From: JAAAPF01 sp046541805
GTDB taxonomy: Bacteria > Pseudomonadota > Alphaproteobacteria > Geminicoccales > Geminicoccaceae
Assembly (NCBI GenBank): GCA_046541805.1
Contig: JBKHCM010000004.1
Coordinates: 1 to 54,088, forward strand
DNA length: 54,088 nt
Reading direction: 5' to 3'
In this document: one piece after another, positions 52,854 to 54,088 of the stretch
How the letters are laid out: each line of letters begins with the position of its first letter
How positions within the stretch are numbered: the stretch's first letter is position 1
Notes under the pieces: generated by a model
Told to the model about the DNA's origin: nothing
The model's database searches: none
What the model saw: only the letters and a program-made list of their open reading frames with translations
Made by a program: the position numbers and the translations under genes

Positions 52854-53617
52854 ATGCCGGCGACGAGAGAGCTGACCATGAGACAGGTACGACACATGCT
52901 GCGGCTGGCGCATGACGGCGTGAGCGCCCGGGAGATCGGGCGCAGGCTCGGCGTCGCGCGCAGCACGATCCAGGACAATCTGAAGCGGGCCGCGGCGGCG
53001 GGGCTGGTGTGGCCGCTGCCGGGCGAGTTGACCGATGATGCGCTCGAGGCCCGCCTGTTCGCCCGCGCCGGCATCAGGCCGGGCGCGCGCCGCCTGCCGG
53101 AGCCGGACTGGGCGCGGCTCGCGGTCGAGCTGAAGAAGCCGGGGGTGAACCTGACCGTTCTCTGGGACGAGTACCGCGGCGTCCACCCCGAGGGCTACGG
53201 CTACAGCCGATTCTGCGAGCTGTTCCGGTCGTTCGAGCGGCGTCTGTCGCCGACCATGCGCCAGACCCACACGCCCGGCGACAAGCTGTTCGTCGACTTC
53301 TCCGGCAAGACGCTGCCGATCTTGGACCGGGCCACCGGCGAAGTGCGCGAGGCGCAGATCTTCGTCGCCGTGCTCGGTGCCTCGAGCTTCACCTACGCCG
53401 AGGCGGTCTGGACGCAGACGCTGCCGGACTGGATCGGCGCGCACGTCCGCCTGTTCGCTCGTCTCGGCGGGGCCCCGAGGCTGATCGTGCCCGACAACCT
53501 GAAGGCGGGCGTCAACCGGGCGTCCTTCTACGATCCAGAGATCAACCGCAGCTATGGTGCGATGGCGTCGCACTACGGCGTCGACGTGCTGCCGACGCGC
53601 CCACGCCGGTCACGGTG
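52854..53617 (+). pseudogene. istA: IS21-family transposase IstA, truncated
   Basis: About 255 residues of homology. N-terminal helix-turn-helix: RQVRHMLRLAHDGVSAREIG followed by RRLGVARSTIQDNL. DDE-domain start: KLFVDFSGKTLPILDRATGE (first Asp), and second Asp in PRLIVPDNLKAGVN. The match stops at HYGVDVLPTRPRRSR, shortly before the third acidic residue, and the frame then reads foreign sequence to 53777. The catalytic Glu and the C-terminal domain are missing and istB is absent, so the element cannot transpose by itself. ATG 52854 has GGAGGG 4 bases upstream. Confidence 0.85.
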
Positions 53618-53619
53618 GT

Positions 53620-54001
53620 TGTCGCTGAACACGACCACGAGCTCGATCGACCCTGCGGCCGGCGTCGCCGGTTCCGGCGGCGGATCCTCGGCGACGACGA
53701 GTGCGGCGAAGGCACCGGCGCCGTCCTCGCCCGCGGTCTCATTCTCCGGCGCCGCGGGCAGCGCCAGACGACCCTGACGCGCCAGCCGCCGCCACGTCGT
53801 CACCTGCTGCGGCATCAGCCCGTGCCGCCGCGCCACGCCGCTCACCGTCGCCCCCGGCGCCAGGGTCTCCCCCACGATCCGACCCTTCACTTCGGGCGGC
53901 CAATTCCGCCGGCCGGAGCGATCCGCGCGCACCTCCAGACGCCCGACGAAACCCGAGCTCCAGCCCGCGCCGTTCGCGTCCGCCGTCCGCTTCCTCCTCA
54001 T
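53620..54001 (-). pseudogene. IS66-type accessory protein TnpA, truncated at the C-terminus
   Basis: The minus-strand frame starts MRRKRTADANG. From about residue 33 it has the TnpA pattern: NWPPEVKGRIVGETLAPGAT, then VSGVARRHGLMPQQVTTWRR, a helix-turn-helix. A linker and the start of the C-terminal strand (SIELVV) follow, where intact proteins continue with another 25 or so residues. Here the sequence passes into the istA fragment near 53620-53640. The order of insertion is unclear. The start codon is the end of a strong hairpin. Confidence 0.75.
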
Positions 54002-54031
54002 GCTGCACCCTCCCGCAAACCAGGGTGCAGC
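54002..54031 (-). promoter_or_regulatory. Hairpin that covers the tnpA ribosome-binding site and start
   Basis: GCTGCACCCT (54002-54011) and AGGGTGCAGC (54022-54031) form a perfect 10-bp stem with a 10-base loop; the stem ends directly at ATG 54001. On the minus strand the purine-rich GCGGGAGGG is partly in the 3' arm. A transcript entering from outside would fold and hide the start; one starting inside the repeat would not. GTAAGG at 54036-54031 (minus) resembles the GTAAGCG tip of IS66 ends. Confidence 0.55.
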
Positions 54032-54088
54032 CTTACCAGCCCGTTGACGAAATCGCCGGAGCGGCTTTGCTGGTGGCCGAGGGTGGAG

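Noticed and set aside
53998..54088. Minus-strand frame entering from the window edge (STLGHQQSRSGDFVNG and on), ending in ATGA overlap with tnpA
   Set aside because: The STLGH start resembles the tail of IS3/IS481 transposases, but only about 30 codons are visible, so it is too short to call.

Overview
The window is very GC-rich DNA from what is most likely a free-living, flagellated alphaproteobacterium of Rhodospirillales type. This assignment is an inference. It rests on the order DUF3576 lipoprotein-leuS-lptE-holA, the SUV3-like helicase followed by an S4-domain gene, the flagellin-flaG-fliD-fliS order, and heavy GC bias at third codon positions. The unusually acidic secreted porins and the proteorhodopsin-type photosystem suggest a saline, sunlit habitat.

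Layout. 1-3.5 kb: a minus-strand flagellar filament operon (flagellin, flaG, fliD, fliS). 3.6-8.5 kb: an SDR protein, a SUV3-like RNA helicase, an S4 protein, a monohaem cytochrome c and the YggS PLP protein. 8.5-11.5 kb: a perfect-frame 1,520-bp tandem duplication carrying two outer-membrane porins. They are identical except for one dense cluster of mostly amino-acid-changing differences. 11.6-16.9 kb: a small outer-membrane-type protein, then DUF3576-leuS-lptE-holA. 16.9-25.5 kb: two methyltransferases of methionine metabolism, a pair of Dpp/Opp-type permeases, an LprI-like protein, an SMP-30 hydrolase, a cysteine-free TenA and a four-domain envelope protein with an MliC-like lysozyme-inhibitor domain. 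25.6-28.6 kb: a DegT-family aminotransferase, an OxyR-like regulator lacking the peroxidatic cysteine, and a Bax-inhibitor-1 membrane protein. The regulator and BI-1 gene are divergent around two matched palindromes. 28.7-30.2 kb: a scar of broken genes (universal stress protein, IS110 transposase, helicase). 30.4-39.1 kb: a Pat-type acetyltransferase, cysK, an Xaa-Pro aminopeptidase, infC and thrS. 39.3-43.0 kb: a nucleoside-type ABC transporter (ATPase plus two permeases) and a remnant of a TPP enzyme.

43.4-49.5 kb is the most coherent system: a minus-strand operon rhodopsin-crtE-crtI-crtB-crtY-blh. It makes geranylgeranyl diphosphate, phytoene, lycopene, beta-carotene and finally retinal, the chromophore of the encoded DTE-motif proton pump. 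The pump has a glycine at the position that, in xanthorhodopsin, opens a window for a carotenoid antenna. A lactate permease is divergently placed upstream, so light-driven proton-motive force and uptake of an organic acid may be linked. This is an inference from neighbourhood only.

The right end (50.0-50.4 and 52.7-54.1 kb) is mobile-element debris: an IS481 fragment, an IS21 end with four 23-bp iterons and a truncated istA, abutting an IS66-type tnpA whose start codon sits behind a strong hairpin. No tRNA, rRNA or CRISPR array was seen. No riboswitch could be recognised with confidence.
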